This document shows positions 36,814 through 47,613 of a DNA stretch of 64,000 nt, piece after piece. Below the pieces are notes generated by a model. It saw only the letters and a program-made list of their open reading frames with translations, was not told the DNA's origin and did no database searches. Every line of letters starts with the position of its first letter. Within the stretch, counting starts at the first letter, position 1. A program made the position numbers and the translations under genes. This stretch comes from Eucalyptus grandis. Lineage: Eukaryota > Streptophyta > Magnoliopsida > Myrtales > Myrtaceae. The stretch is taken from contig NC_052621.1 of NCBI RefSeq assembly GCF_016545825.1, positions 24,144,940 through 24,208,939 of the forward strand, written 5' to 3'.

Positions 36814-38904
36814 ATGTCTTCTTCATGAAAGTCGTCAAGAATCGCAAGGGTGGGACCGCAGAGAATGAGTGAGGGGCCTACGCACTTCGATCTTACTGAA
36901 GATGAAGTTTCTCCATATCAGCAACCGAGCCCACAACATTCTCAGCAGCGTCATTCTCCACCTTCTAGTCCTCAAGGCGTTGTTGATCAGCATCAGGAAG
37001 AAATCATCGAGGAGGCGGCACCCGTAAGAGTTCAAAAGCCCGCTTTTATCTACAAGCTATATCGTGCTTTAAAAGGAATTCATACTCCTTTGAACTATGT
37101 TGATGATTTTGTTAAAGAAAAAGGATATAGGAACGAATATATCTTTCGAAAAGAATGGAAAGTTTGGGAATCGCTCGTAAAGGGGTGGCCGAGGAAACCC
37201 TTGCGAATATCTCAAGTGATCCTCGTGATCGGGGGCCGAATCGTAGATGGGAATGATGATGACAATCTGTTCAGTCTATTTCAACCGAAAATGGGTATTG
37301 CGGCTGAAATTCAAGGAAAAATGGGAGATTTGTTCAGATCAAAGGAACAAAAGGATCTCGTACTCGAAATTGCAAGCGTGGGGTAATAAACCCTAGAAGT
37401 GTGGACTTTGATTTTCTGGATGCCGTGAAAGTGAACTTGAGGGAAAAGTTCGTTATCTTCAACTTGAAAAGTTTTGCTCGACTCTACCGAGGCTTATACC
37501 GAATTGACTGCATATTTCTATTCAAATCTTAGCTTTTGGATGCGAATAGATTCTCCTTCAATGTTAAAGAACAAGACTATGTTGTGGATATGAATATGCT
37601 GGCAGATGTGCTAGAAGTTGAGAGAGGCAAATATCAACCAATCAAAGTTTCCATTGCTGGGGCTACACTTGAACTGGTGAAGGACAGGAGAACAGATGAG
37701 AAGATCACTTACTCATGGATGAATGCATTCAACATCTTGCTTCACAAAATTGTGATCAATTGCCTTCGCCGAAATCAACTTCCAAAACTAATGTGTCAAG
37801 TTCGAGGCAAAGTTGATGTATGCCATCCTCTCGTGGTAAGAAGTTTTTCTCCCTCATACCGTTATGTTTCACATGTATAGAGTGTTGATGAAGGACAGAG
37901 GTCAACTCCCTTACCCAAGCCTTGTTACGAAGTTATTCGACATCCGAATATTCAGCCTCCGCAAATCTTTTGTGTTCGATCATGCGATCATATGGTGGTA
38001 GGACTGAAAATGGTAACCAAAATGCGTCCGAAGGAACCGAGCAAGGAATTGGAGAAATTCAAGGAGAAGACTCCTACCAAATCTCATCAATTCTCTTCTT
38101 CTCGCTAAGAGAAAAGGGAAGGAGCCCATGGCTGCTCCATCAAAGAAAAGAAGAGCTCTCCTCGTTGAGGATGAAGATGATGACGATGACATCACCATCT
38201 CTCGCAATGGCTTTGAGGAACTTAAGTCATCCTGTTCCACAGAAAGAATCGGAACAAAGGACGAAAGAAGCAGAGGAGAAGGAAGAAGAAGAAAGAGAAG
38301 CAAAAGAGAAGGAAGAAGAAGAAAGGGAAACAGAGCAAGAAGCAGAGCAAGAAAGACCTGAAGAAGAAAGAAGAGAAGGAGAACCTGAGGAAATCTCTTC
38401 TCCACCTGTAGGCATGAAAACAAAGGGGGAGTTCAGAGAAAGGAGTGACATCTTCATTTCCAGATGAAAGTGAAGGAGTTAGTCGCTCGCCCTGCACCCT
38501 TAAGATGTTTATGCATCTCAATTTCTAGAGGAAGGTCATGAAGCTTCATCGCCCAACCTCGCGAGATTATGTTGATCCACCATCATCTGCTTTTACTCCA
38601 TCGAACGAGCGAAGCAAGTACTGACCGATAATGGAGAAGATTTTGCGTAATCATGGATATTCTCTTGGAGATGAAAGGTCAGATTTATGCCTTGGGATGC
38701 GAAGTTCAAAGCTTGAAGAATGAAGGTCAAGCTTCTTCCCGTTCATTAAATGAAAAGATGCAAGCCCTCTCTATTCGTAATCAGGCCAATGCCAAGAGTG
38801 AAGAGGTTGTACAGCTGAAGGAAGACTTTAAAAGGCTGGAAGGAATTGTTCAGTCTATGGAAGATTTCCAGCTTGTCCGCGTTCCCAAGCAATCTAAGTT
38901 ATGA
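36814..38904 (+). pseudogene. Element S ORF3 (env-like position; function unknown)
   Basis: About 2.1 kb lies downstream of pol. An ATG at 36814 leads, after an early lesion, into a 178-codon frame (36850-37386) with VQKPAFIYKLYRALKGIHTP and a YVDDFVKEKGYRNEYIF stretch. A second block (37536-37880) has FSFNVKEQDYVVDMNMLADV and ITYSWMNAFNILLHKIVI. These resemble the uncharacterised 'plant transposon protein' domain found after pol in some plant elements. A Lys/Glu-rich low-complexity stretch (about 38240-38400) and a coiled coil (38653-38904, MDILLEMKGQIYALGCEVQS ... LKEDFKRLEGIVQ) complete it. No signal peptide or membrane segment is visible, so calling it an envelope protein is unsupported. 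In position and coiled-coil content it matches the Sirevirus third ORF. Confidence 0.65.
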
Positions 38905-39846
38905 ATATGCATATGTGCTGATTGGTTAATATTATATTATTTATGGCATAATATTGAGCTGCGATTATTTTCTATATATTATTATGCTCAATTTATTTGC
39001 TATCTTCTGATATCCTTTGATTTAAATTAAAAGCATGTTTACAAATCTGCATATTCAGATATTGTTTTGTCATCATCAAAAAGGGGAGATTGTTAGGGAA
39101 ATCCCTTATGATGTTTTGAAGATGACAAAATAAATCAAAGGCTACTAACATGTTTGATGGTTGAGTAATAGACTATGCAGATGTTAGAACATGTAGAGGA
39201 TATTATCAAAGTCGAAGACGGCGAAGAAGACCGAACGTAACATATGTCCAGTATATTTTGAAGATTTCAGATTTCGTGTCAAAGTCTGAAGATTGCCGAC
39301 TCAAGACTCAAAGTTTGAAGACGCGACTTTAGTGTCAAAGTCTGTTCTACATCGAAGTCCGATCATTCGACAAATTCCGGACTAAACGTGAATGATGAAC
39401 CGTAAGACGGACTCTATGCTTCGAAGCCGAACCGGGCAATGACCTTAAAGCTAAATCTTGATTTCATCTCATCCTTTTTAAATGATGACAAAAAGGGGGA
39501 GAGATGCATGATTTTGAAAACTTTCAATCTTTTTTAACTGTTTGTTGGATTGTGTTTAACTGTCTCGTTTGTTTTTAACAGACTTTGACTTTGTTTTGTG
39601 TCCGGATAAGAACCGCCTAGACTTGATTTGACTGGATTTGATCGCTTCTATTTATCAATATTGATATCTTATGAATGGCTTAAATCATATATTGGACTAA
39701 CCTATTTTCCGTGGTTGCAGCATTCTAGTGTTATTCTATTAGCCATTTATTTCCATAAGATATGCATATGTATTTGAGAAATGCTTTGCAGGTCAAAGTT
39801 ATCCAAATCTGCAGGAAGGTTTTGTCACCATCAAAAAGGGGGAGAT
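38905..39846 (+). other. Element S 3' untranslated region with several polypurine tracts and a foreign U3 remnant
   Basis: The segment 38905-39090 matches the 3' tail of element E and ends in aaaaaggggagat. At 39091 a sequence starting tgttagggaaatccc matches the first ~240 bp of element E's LTR and then diverges. Another purine tract (acaaaaagggggagagatg) occurs at 39488-39506. The tract used by the real 3' LTR is at 39833-39846. Confidence 0.75.
39833..39846 (+). other. Element S functional polypurine tract
   Basis: aaaaagggggagat directly precedes TGTTGGAG of the 3' LTR. Confidence 0.8.
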
Positions 39847-40733
39847 TGTTGGAGAATTCCTCGTGAATAGTTTTGAAGTTGACAAAATGTTTCCGTCGCC
39901 TAGTCTCGAAGGTTAGCAGACTCGTTGGTTAAAGTCTCGAAGACTTCCGGACAGCCGACTCAAGACTCAAAGTCTATCCTCATTGACACACGATCCGTTG
40001 AAGAAAGGTTATCCCGAACCGGATGTTTTGTTCAGATTTAACCTTGTCATCTGGAGAAGATCTCGTGGCTGGAGAAGACGTATCGTAATCCTTTGATTGA
40101 TCAAGATTGATTCAATGACTGAAGATTCGATGATTGTCTAAATATTATTGGAAGGTTCTACTTATGGAAACCGAGATCCTGATTGTATGGGCGAACAGGA
40201 TTGATGGGCTATCAACACGTTCCTTTAATAACTCGAACGATCTTCCTAATTGATTCCGTCCAACGTGTAGATTGGAGGAATTCCTTTGGAAAGTGCCAAC
40301 GGGTATGATGGCATAAAGGAGTATATAAGGAAGACGTTCTTAGTTGTTTAAGAAAAGTGCGCGATAGAAGAATTCCAAAGTCCAAGCTCCTATTTGTTTA
40401 GATAAATCTCTTGAGCGAATACTTGTATACAAAAGAGAGTCTATATTTGTGAGAGACCTTGAGGAGGTGTGATAGAACATCTACACTGTGGAATCAAGGC
40501 AAAGCCGTGCTGTAACTTCTCTTTTGATCATAGTGAAATCCAGCCAGTGGGCTGTCAGTGCGGAAGAGTGGACGTAGGCTTGGAATAAGCCGAACCACTA
40601 TAAATCCCGTGTTTGATTTTTCTTCCTTACTCTCTCTACATCGATCGTATTTCAATCTGTTGCTTCCGTATTTGAGAAAAATTGTTTGTGCGCCTATTCA
40701 CCTCCCCTCTAGGTGTTTATACTAGCAATATCA
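39847..40733 (+). repeat. Element S 3' LTR
   Basis: It matches 30642-31524, ends actagcaatatca, and is followed by the TSD GTTTC. Confidence 0.9.
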
Positions 40734-40738
40734 GTTTC

Positions 40739-41602
40739 AAGATCGTAATACCGGGAGGATGATTGGTGAAGGACGACTTCGAGACGGGCTGTAAACCTTA
40801 GATTTGCATGGCGAAGCGTTAGTGACTAGGAAGGGGGTTATGGATACCTCTGATCTATGGCATTGGCGCATGGTTCATCCTTCAGATTGGGTGTTGCAAT
40901 CCTTAGACATGTCTTTGACTCATGATTCTAGTAGTTGTGATCCATGTCACTTTGCTAAGAAACATAGGTTGTCTTTCCCTAAACATTTGCATAAATCAAC
41001 TAAATTGTTTGCTTTGGTACATTCAGACGTTTGGTGATGTTCTCCGGTTGATTCTAGAGAGGGTTTTCAGTATTTTGTTACCTTTATTGATTATAAATTT
41101 AGAGCTATTTGGCTTTAGCTTCTCAAGTACAAAAGTGAAGTACTTACGGTTTTCCAGGATTTTTGCAATATGGTGAGTAATCAATTTAATACTTCCGTGA
41201 AGGTTCTTCATACCGATAATGGTACCGAATACACTAATAAGACATTTCAAGTTTTTGTATGAAGCAAAGGTATTAGTCATGAGACATCATGTGTGGGTAC
41301 TCCACAACAAAATGGGGTAGCTAAAAGGAAGAATCGTCACCTATTGGAGGTCACTCAAGCCTTGTTATTCTTTGGGAATTTGCCTAAATCCTATTAGGCA
41401 AATGCAATTCTTACTAGTCGTTGTTTAATTAATAGACTCCCTATTTGAGTGTGAGGGTATATAACTCCTATGGAAGTGTTGTATGGGCAAAAATTTGATA
41501 TATCTCACTTGAGGATTTTTGGGTGTGTCTGTTATGTTCACTCTCAAACTAGTGGAAAGCTAGCTTCTCATGCCAGGAGATGTATGTTTGTTGGTTATTC
41601 AT
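40739..41602 (+). pseudogene. pol: Element C pre-integrase and integrase, first part
   Basis: After element S the Copia frame resumes with DRNTGRMIGEGRLRDGL. Next come the zinc-binding pre-integrase part (LWHWRMVHPSDWVLQSL ... CDPCHFAKKHRLSF) and the core (LVHSDVW, FQYFVTFIDYKFRAIWL, VLHTDNGTEYTNKTFQ, CVGTPQQNGVAKRKNRHLLE). The segment then reads SHLRIFGCVCYVHSQTSGKL and MFVGYS, where MULE-1 is inserted. Several stops and a frameshift near 41033 are present. Confidence 0.82.
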
Positions 41603-42829
41603 AGGGAAAAGTGCCAAAAAAGTCATAAACCTTTTGTCTTTGTGCCGATTTAGTCGTAAACATTTTTTTGGTGCCGATTTAGTCATAAACATTTTTATGT
41701 TGTGCCAATTCAGTCATTTTCGACTAATTTTGGCCGGATTTTGCTGATTGGATGCCGGTCGGTTGATGTGGCCTCGATAAGCATTCATGTTGACAACTTT
41801 TAAAAATATTTTAATATTTTAATATTTTTTTCCTTTTTTTCTTTTTCTTTATTTTTTCTCCTTCTTCTTCCTCCGTCGATCGCTTTGGACCTTGGCCATC
41901 GACTAGAGGTGATTGCTGGCGAGGTCGAGGTCGACCTCACCGACCACCTCGCCAATGGCTGTGAGGGCGGCCTCACGCCGGGCGGGCGAGCCTCGCCGCC
42001 TCGCGTGAGGCCGCCCTCAAGGCCCGGGCGGCAAGGCTCACCCTCGCCGGATCTAGCGACGAGTTGGGGTTCGAGTCGGACTCCGTCAACAGCAGTCTTC
42101 ACCTTTTGCGAGCTCGTCTCCAGGGAGTCGTTCTTCTCTCTGAAGAAGGCGGGGTACCTCGCCGTGAGGTTGGAATCCGCGGTGAAAGCGAAGTTGCCCC
42201 CACCGCCGCCGAGGCGGTGGAGGAGCTTGATGGCTCGGGTTGAGGAGAGCCCGAGGAGCGCCGTGAAGGAACCGGGTGCTCTCCGAGGGCGGAGCCATTA
42301 GGTGCCGGAGATCCTCGGGAGCACCGACTCTAGTGCGGCGTCGGTGGATCCGGCTAGGTTAGAGCTGTCGGCTCCATCGGGAATCGGCTTCGGGAGCCGA
42401 TCGAATTGAGTTAGCCACCTCGCGCCGAGCTGGCGAGGCTCACCCTTGCCAACCATGGGCGAGGCTCAACCCTCACCAGATCCGACGAGGGCGAGCCTTG
42501 CTGCCCAGGCCTCAAGGGCGGCCTCGCCGCCCGTGCGAGGCTGCTCTTGCGGCCGCTGGCGAGGTGGCCGGCGAGGTTGACCTCGATCTCGCCGACCATC
42601 GCCTTTGGCCGGTCCCCGAGGTCCGGCGACCGGCTGGAGGAATAAGAGGAGAAGAAAAGAAGAAAAATAAAAAAATATTAAAATATTATTAAAAGTTGTC
42701 CACGTCAGCGCCGATCAGGCCATGTCAGTTAACCGACGTCCAGTCAGCAAAATCCAGCCAAAATTGGCCGGAAAGAGCTGAATTGGCACAAGCGTAAAAA
42801 TGTTTATGACTTTTTTTGGCTCTTTTCCC
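41603..42829. mobile_element. MULE-1: non-autonomous Mutator-like element with GC-rich cargo
   Basis: The 1227-bp insert is flanked by a perfect 9-bp TSD, GTTATTCAT (41594-41602, 42830-42838). Its ends are inverted (left agggaaaagtgccaaaaaag; right, read inward, gggaaaagagccaaaaaaag), and homology between the arms extends about 150-220 bp inward. Long TIRs with a 9-bp TSD are the Mutator pattern. The left arm repeats 'gtgccgatttagtcRtaaac' two to three times. The interior (about 41870-42640) is very GC-rich with 'ctcgccg' words and no transposase. A 138-codon plus-strand frame (41885-42301) is not recognised. Removing the element restores the integrase frame of C (GYS joined to YVKKDYKCYNP). 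Confidence 0.85.
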
Positions 42830-42838
42830 GTTATTCAT

Positions 42839-44641
42839 ATGTCAAGAAAGACTACAAATGTTATAACCCTTGCATAGAGCATGTCTATATTTCTCAGGAT
42901 GTTTATTTTATTTTATTTTAATTATATATGAAACTCATATGTTTTTTTCTTGACAAAAGCCACATTCAGGGGGAATGCACAAATTATTGTAAGAAGTTTT
43001 CCTATGAATTTGCTTTTGTTCCTGTGGATGTTAATGGGAGCGGCGAAGTCGAAGTCAGCAATGGGGGCATCAAAATCAACAATGGGAGCTGTGGTTCAAG
43101 TCACGAATCTATAGAACAAAATGCTTTAGGTCACAAATCTACAAATCAAGAAAATTCAGAAGTGGACTAAGAGATTGAGGTGGCTAATGTTCCAGAAGTT
43201 GAACTTGGAATTGCCACTGAGGGGCTAACATATGAAAGGGTAGCGGATGCAGTCCCGTTACGAAGGTCATCTTGTGTCACTAGACCCTCAACTCGCCTTC
43301 GAGATTTTACTACTTATTGTTTAGTTCAACATCCTATTCAAGAATTTGTTGGATATGACATAATCTCTCACAATTTTTTGAGTTTCTTATTTGCCATTGA
43401 AGAACAACAAGAATCTCACAGCTATGAGGAAGCAAGGGAAAAAGCCATTTGGATTGGTGCAATGAATGATGGACTTCAAGCTTTAGATTGAAATCATACT
43501 TGGGAACTTGTAAAACTTCCAAGAGGGAAGAAGACGGTTGTCGATGGATCTATACGATCAAATACAATAGTGATGGATCAGTCGAAAGGTATAAAGCAAG
43601 GCTAGTTGCAAAATGATACACTCAAACATATGGTATAGACTACAAAGAGACCTTTGTACTTGTGGTTAAAATGAACATTGTGCATGTTCTTATGTCTATA
43701 GCTATTAATTGTGGATGGCCCTTGTTCCAAATGGATGTAAAGAACGCATTCCTTCATGGAGATTTGGAGGAGAAGGTTTATATGGATCTTCCTCCTTGTC
43801 ACCCCTTGCATAATAACGATGGAATTGTTTACAGGTTGAAGAAGGCCATAATGGTTTCAAGTAATCACCTAGAGCTTGGTGTGATAAATTGAGTGATGTG
43901 CTCATCAAGGTTGGATTCAAAAGAGGGGCAATAGACTCTTTGATGTTCACCAAGGTTGATGACAAAGGTATAGTGGTTGTGCTTGTTTATGTTGATGATA
44001 TTATGATTACAGGTAGCAGTCATCCTAGAATCAAAGCACTTAAGTGGCATTTGAACAAGGATTTTGATACTAAAGACCTTGGCAGATTGAGGTATTTTTT
44101 GGGTATTGAGGTGGCGAGATCTCACAAAGGATTATTTTTATCTTAGAGAAAATATGTTATGTATTTGCTGAAGGAGATTGGGAAATTGGGAGTTAGACCA
44201 CCCAACATTCCTATGGAGTATAATAGTAAGTTTATTTCAGATGACACTCCATTACATGATGTTGGGCAATTTCAACGGCTTGTTGGATGATTGATTTATC
44301 TCACCATCACTAAACTTGATATAGCATATATTGTTAGCTATGTAAGTCAATTTATGCATAAACCAACTCGAAGGCATATGGAGCTAATAAATCATCTACT
44401 ATAGTATTTGAAGGCCACGCTTGGGAAGGGAATTCTAATGAAAATTTATGGTCACAAGAACTTGTTGGCTACACTGATGCAGATTGGGCCGAGAGCTGTA
44501 TGAATAGGAAATCCACTGTAGGATTTTGTACTTTTGTGGGAGTAAATATTGTCACTTGGAAAAGTTAAAAACAAACAATGGTTGCTTGTTCGAGCGCAAA
44601 GACAGAATATCGGGCAATGGCTACTACTACCAGTGAAAATG
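42839..44641 (+). pseudogene. pol: Element C integrase end, linker, reverse transcriptase and RNase H start
   Basis: After MULE-1 the frame continues YVKKDYKCYNPCIEHVYIS. The linker ends at VPLRRSSCVTRPSTRLRDFT. RT appears as WPLFQMDVKNAFLHGDLEEK (43700 region) and VLVYVDDIMITGS with the catalytic YVDD near 43980-44020, then LGRLRYFLGIEVARS. The RNase H part is in broken frames and reaches SAKTEYRAMATTTSE, where MULE-2 enters. Many stops are present. Confidence 0.82.
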
Positions 44642-44790
44642 GGCAGAAGTACAGCAAAAGTGCCATAACTTGGCACGGGGGGACACTTAGGTGCCATAAC
44701 TTCAAAACGGTACACTTAAGTGCCACTTTTTTTTTTCTAGTGGGACACTTAAGTGCCACCTCCGGCGACCCTTGCCGGAAATCCTACGTG
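44642..44790. repeat. MULE-2 left terminal inverted repeat
   Basis: It pairs with about 53470-53629 in inverse orientation. It contains three CACTTAAGTG-type palindromes at 44684-44693 (one mismatch), 44713-44722 and 44746-44755. Confidence 0.82.
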
Positions 44791-44858
44791 ACAATATATT
44801 ATTATTATTTTTTGCCTACGTGGCTCGCCGGAGAGCTGAGTTGGCTCTAACTCACCAG

Positions 44859-44912
44859 AAACGACGTCGTCTGCATAATAAAAGCCCCAAATCTTCCAAA
44901 AACGACGTCGTC
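44859..44912. promoter_or_regulatory. Paired ACGACGTCGT palindromes, left side of MULE-2
   Basis: acgacgtcgt occurs at 44861-44870 and 44902-44911, about 90-170 bp upstream of the GRF gene. The GACGTC core is an ACGT-type element of the kind bound by plant bZIP factors. The same palindrome occurs three times on the other side of MULE-2. Confidence 0.5.
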
Positions 44913-44999
44913 TCCCCAAATGCCCCAAATCTAAAACCCTAAATCGGCCAAAATCCCTATTGAAGTGCTCGAATTCAAGTCTCGAACCCTAATTTTCAT

Positions 45000-45545
45000 T
45001 TGCCCAAAATTTCTTCATTGAATCTTGGAAATGGAGAGCGGGACTCACAGTTAGCCGCCTCAATTTCCTCTCACCAAAGTGAGGGAGAAGGCAGGTGTTT
45101 ATGTTATTGTGGGTTATTGAGTTCAAGAAGAACATCATGGACTCAAATCAATCCTGGGAGAAGATTTTATGGATGCGCTCGATATAAAGAAGCGTCGAAG
45201 TGCAAATACTTCAAATGGATCGATGAGAAGTTCTTTGACCGAGCCACAGAGGTGATATTGGATCTACTTCATAAAAGACAGCAATCTCCATCTGTGTTCG
45301 TGGACGACTTGGACGATGTTGACTCAATGCAAGCTCAAGCGTCTTCAGTTAAACTTTTCAAGAATGAAGTCTCAATGCACGCTCAAGCATCTTCAACTAA
45401 ACCTTTCAAGAATGAAGTTTCAATGATGAAAATTGAACAAAAGTGTTACCAAGCGTGTATTATGGTGTTGTTTTGTTGTCTATTGTACTTTATGATGAAA
45501 TGTAAAGTACTTGAAAATGAGAAAAAGTTTCTCCGACTGCCATAG
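45000..45545 (+). CDS. GRF-type zinc-finger protein carried by MULE-2 (start probably damaged)
   Basis: The open frame contains CYCGLLSSRRTSWTQINPGR, then FYGCARYKEASKCKYFKWID, a complete GRF zinc finger (C-x-C ... C ... C with the GRxFYGC core). A probable coiled region follows, then a C-terminal hydrophobic segment (CIMVLFCCLLYFMM) that could anchor it in a membrane. This domain order (GRF, coil, single C-terminal membrane segment) is that of small plant GRF proteins like At4g04775. No ATG is in frame upstream of the finger. An ATG at 45031 (ATGGAGAGC) reads MESGTHS and stops, so a one-base indel near 45050 probably separated the start. Two similar ~45-bp units (45331-45415, around 'caagcgtcttcagttaaac') repeat. 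The gene points toward the transposase from the opposite end. The role is unknown; GRF fingers bind nucleic acid in other proteins. Confidence 0.72.
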   Translation: MPKISSLNLGNGERDSQLAASISSHQSEGEGRCLCYCGLLSSRRTSWTQINPGRRFYGCARYKEASKCKYFKWIDEKFFDRATEVILDLLHKRQQSPSVFVDDLDDVDSMQAQASSVKLFKNEVSMHAQASSTKPFKNEVSMMKIEQKCYQACIMVLFCCLLYFMMKCKVLENEKKFLRLP

Positions 45546-46868
45546 TTAAAAATGGTGTTGTTCTGGATTAAACGTAGGGTTTTTTCTTTTGAAAGATGCG
45601 AAGAAGTTTGTGTTGTTCCACAAGATCATTGTGGCTTTGTTGTTGTTTGTGCTATCGTATGGAGTTGCCATAAGTTTACCATCATCTTCTCTGTTTTGAT
45701 GCAGAATCATCTTCTGTTTTGATGCAGACCAACATATACACAAGACAAACATGAGTGATTACCCGAGTGCCATAAGTTGTATTTAGTAATCACATAAGTG
45801 CTAGTCGCGATGAAAAAATGATCACTTAAGTGTCAAGTTATTCTTAAAGTGATCAGTTAAGTGTCACTTGTAGTTAAAAATGAACAGTTAAGTGCCAAGT
45901 TTTTTTAGAATAGGATTAGTTAAGTGCCAATTTTTTTGTGGGTTTTCTCTAAAAATTGCGCCAGACCACCGTAACCGGCCGCACCACCAACCATCACCAT
46001 CACCACTAGCCACACTACACACTAGGTGCTCCAGCCACCACCATGCTGGTAGTGTTGCTGCACAAGATACTAGTGCAAGCTGAGCCTTGCACTAGTTTGC
46101 ATCAGTACACATGGTGTAAGATGTGCAAACTGCACACTTGTACCAAGTGTAGGTGCAGCTACTTAAGCTTATAACCCCCACCACAAACCGATAATCACCA
46201 GGCATCACCACCAGCCACACCAGCACCCCAACAACAAACTGACTACCACCAAACATCACCATCCACCATCACCAGATACACCAGCACTCCAGTTATCACC
46301 ATAGAACACCAACATCAGCAGCAACAAGTAAAAGCAGAATCCATGATAAACAACAACATAAATTGACAAGCAGCGCAAGATCATTTCATTGATATTTCAT
46401 AAGTCTGAGTCTGACAACATCAATGAATGACAAATTAAAGAAAAAAAAAAAGATAACCATCCATAGATAGAAAGTTTGACAACATCAACGTTTACATGAC
46501 TGTTTTGACTCCTAAGCTCCACAAATCCTATCACATCTCATCTCATCAATCAATATGCACGACACCCCCGTTCGTGCTCCTTTCGATGGGCCTTTTCACT
46601 TGATTCATAATTTCGGCACTCTTTCTAACCGGACGTGCAACTTCTTCTTCAACCTTCTCGCATCCACCGACTCGGATGGAGCTGCAAATGTCCTAGGCCA
46701 AATTGAATCAAAAGGAGCCGGAGCTGGAGCCGGGTTCTTCTCTTCTTTTTTGTTGGTGTAGCCGTCGATTCTTGAGTTGGGCCTAAGATAAGAACCTCTG
46801 AACTTCTCCCAGGCTACAAAAAAACAATAAATTGTTAGTAAAAATCTACAGCATAAATTAAAATTAAA
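45546..46868. other. Region between the convergent MULE-2 genes
   Basis: No convincing gene. The segment 45760-45945 holds about five spaced copies of 't(c/t)agttaagtgYca', echoing the palindrome of the terminal repeats. The segment 45960-46340 is a CCA/CAC-rich low-complexity stretch. The segment 46540-46800 is ordinary sequence that may be the transposase 3' UTR. Confidence 0.55.
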
Positions 46869-47345
46869 TTAAATGCAGCCAATAAAACTTACATTGAGAA
46901 TAACTGTTCCAGTACGCTCATATGTATAAAGGCCATAGCCATATTGTCTTAACCTCTTCCCAAGTGCCCCTCTTGTTTGAATAGGGGCGTCACTTTCAGG
47001 AACTTGTGATTTGTTGCCCCTTTTTCCTGCTTTCTTGGGCCCTTTAACTACAGCCGGGGCTTCTTCAACCAATTGTGTTGGGCGTCTTCTAGATGGCCTT
47101 TGTATACCTGCCCCTTCACCTGGCCTTGTTCTAGTTGTCCTTCTGTGTAGCCCTTCAACTTTAGTGACACCTCCTTCTGTTGGGCCTTCTGGTGGTACTG
47201 GTGGTGGTACTTGTGGTGCCCCTTGTAGTGATTCTTCTGGTGGCCCCTGTGATGATCCTTGAGGTGGCTCCTGTGATGGCCCTTTAGTTGGCAGTTGAGT
47301 TCCAACTTGCTTTCTTCGAACCTGAGAAAGAGGCCTAAAGATACC
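46869..47345 (-). pseudogene. MULE-2 transposase C-terminal exon
   Basis: The minus-strand frame gives a Pro/Gln/Gly-rich stretch (GTQLPTKGPSQEPPQGSSQG). It continues through basic Arg-rich sequence to IQTRGALGKRLRQYGYGLYT and a stop at 46869. The 'TRG...YGYGLYT' tail is typical of the ends of plant MULE transposases. It is separated from the rest of the gene by the hAT element and probably by an intron. Confidence 0.68.
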
Positions 47346-47576
47346 ATAAATATTAGGGGTGAGCACGGTTCTAGGGTAGAACCGGGAACCGGAGAACCGC
47401 ACCGCAGGGTCCGGTTCGGTTCCCAGTTCTAAAGGGACCGGTTCCGGTTCCGGTTCCCTTTTTCGGGGAACCGGAACCGGAACCGGCCGAAACTAAAAAA
47501 AAAAAAAACCTTAGCCTTTCACTTCTCCCAATGTGATTTCCCCCCCTCTTTCTGCCGATTCTCCCCCTTCCCCTTT

Positions 47577-47613
<37 letters not shown>

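Larger units (their letters stand above)
30642..40733 (+). mobile_element. Element S: Sirevirus-like Copia retrotransposon with a third ORF
   Basis: The element is 10,092 bp, bounded by TGTTGGAG...ATATCA and flanked by a perfect 5-bp TSD GTTTC (30637-30641, 40734-40738). LTRs are 30642-31524 (883 bp) and 39847-40733 (887 bp). The order is primer site, gag, protease, integrase, RT, RNase H, then an extra 2.1-kb ORF region, several purine tracts and the 3' LTR. An additional ORF after pol and multiple polypurine tracts are hallmarks of Sireviruses. Gag is related to element E. All frames carry many small indels. Confidence 0.9.

Noticed and set aside
38128..38521. Several overlapping Lys/Glu- or Ser/Phe-rich frames in element S
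   Set aside because: Purine-rich repeats stay open in several frames. Only the Glu/Lys-rich plus-strand frame fits the ORF3 order.
36814..38904. Calling element S ORF3 a retroviral envelope
   Set aside because: No signal peptide, membrane anchor or cleavage motif is seen. Only the position after pol and the coiled coil match the Sirevirus env-like gene.
46555..46761. 68-codon plus-strand frame between the MULE-2 genes
   Set aside because: It is short, has no homology signal, and lies where the transposase 3' UTR is expected.
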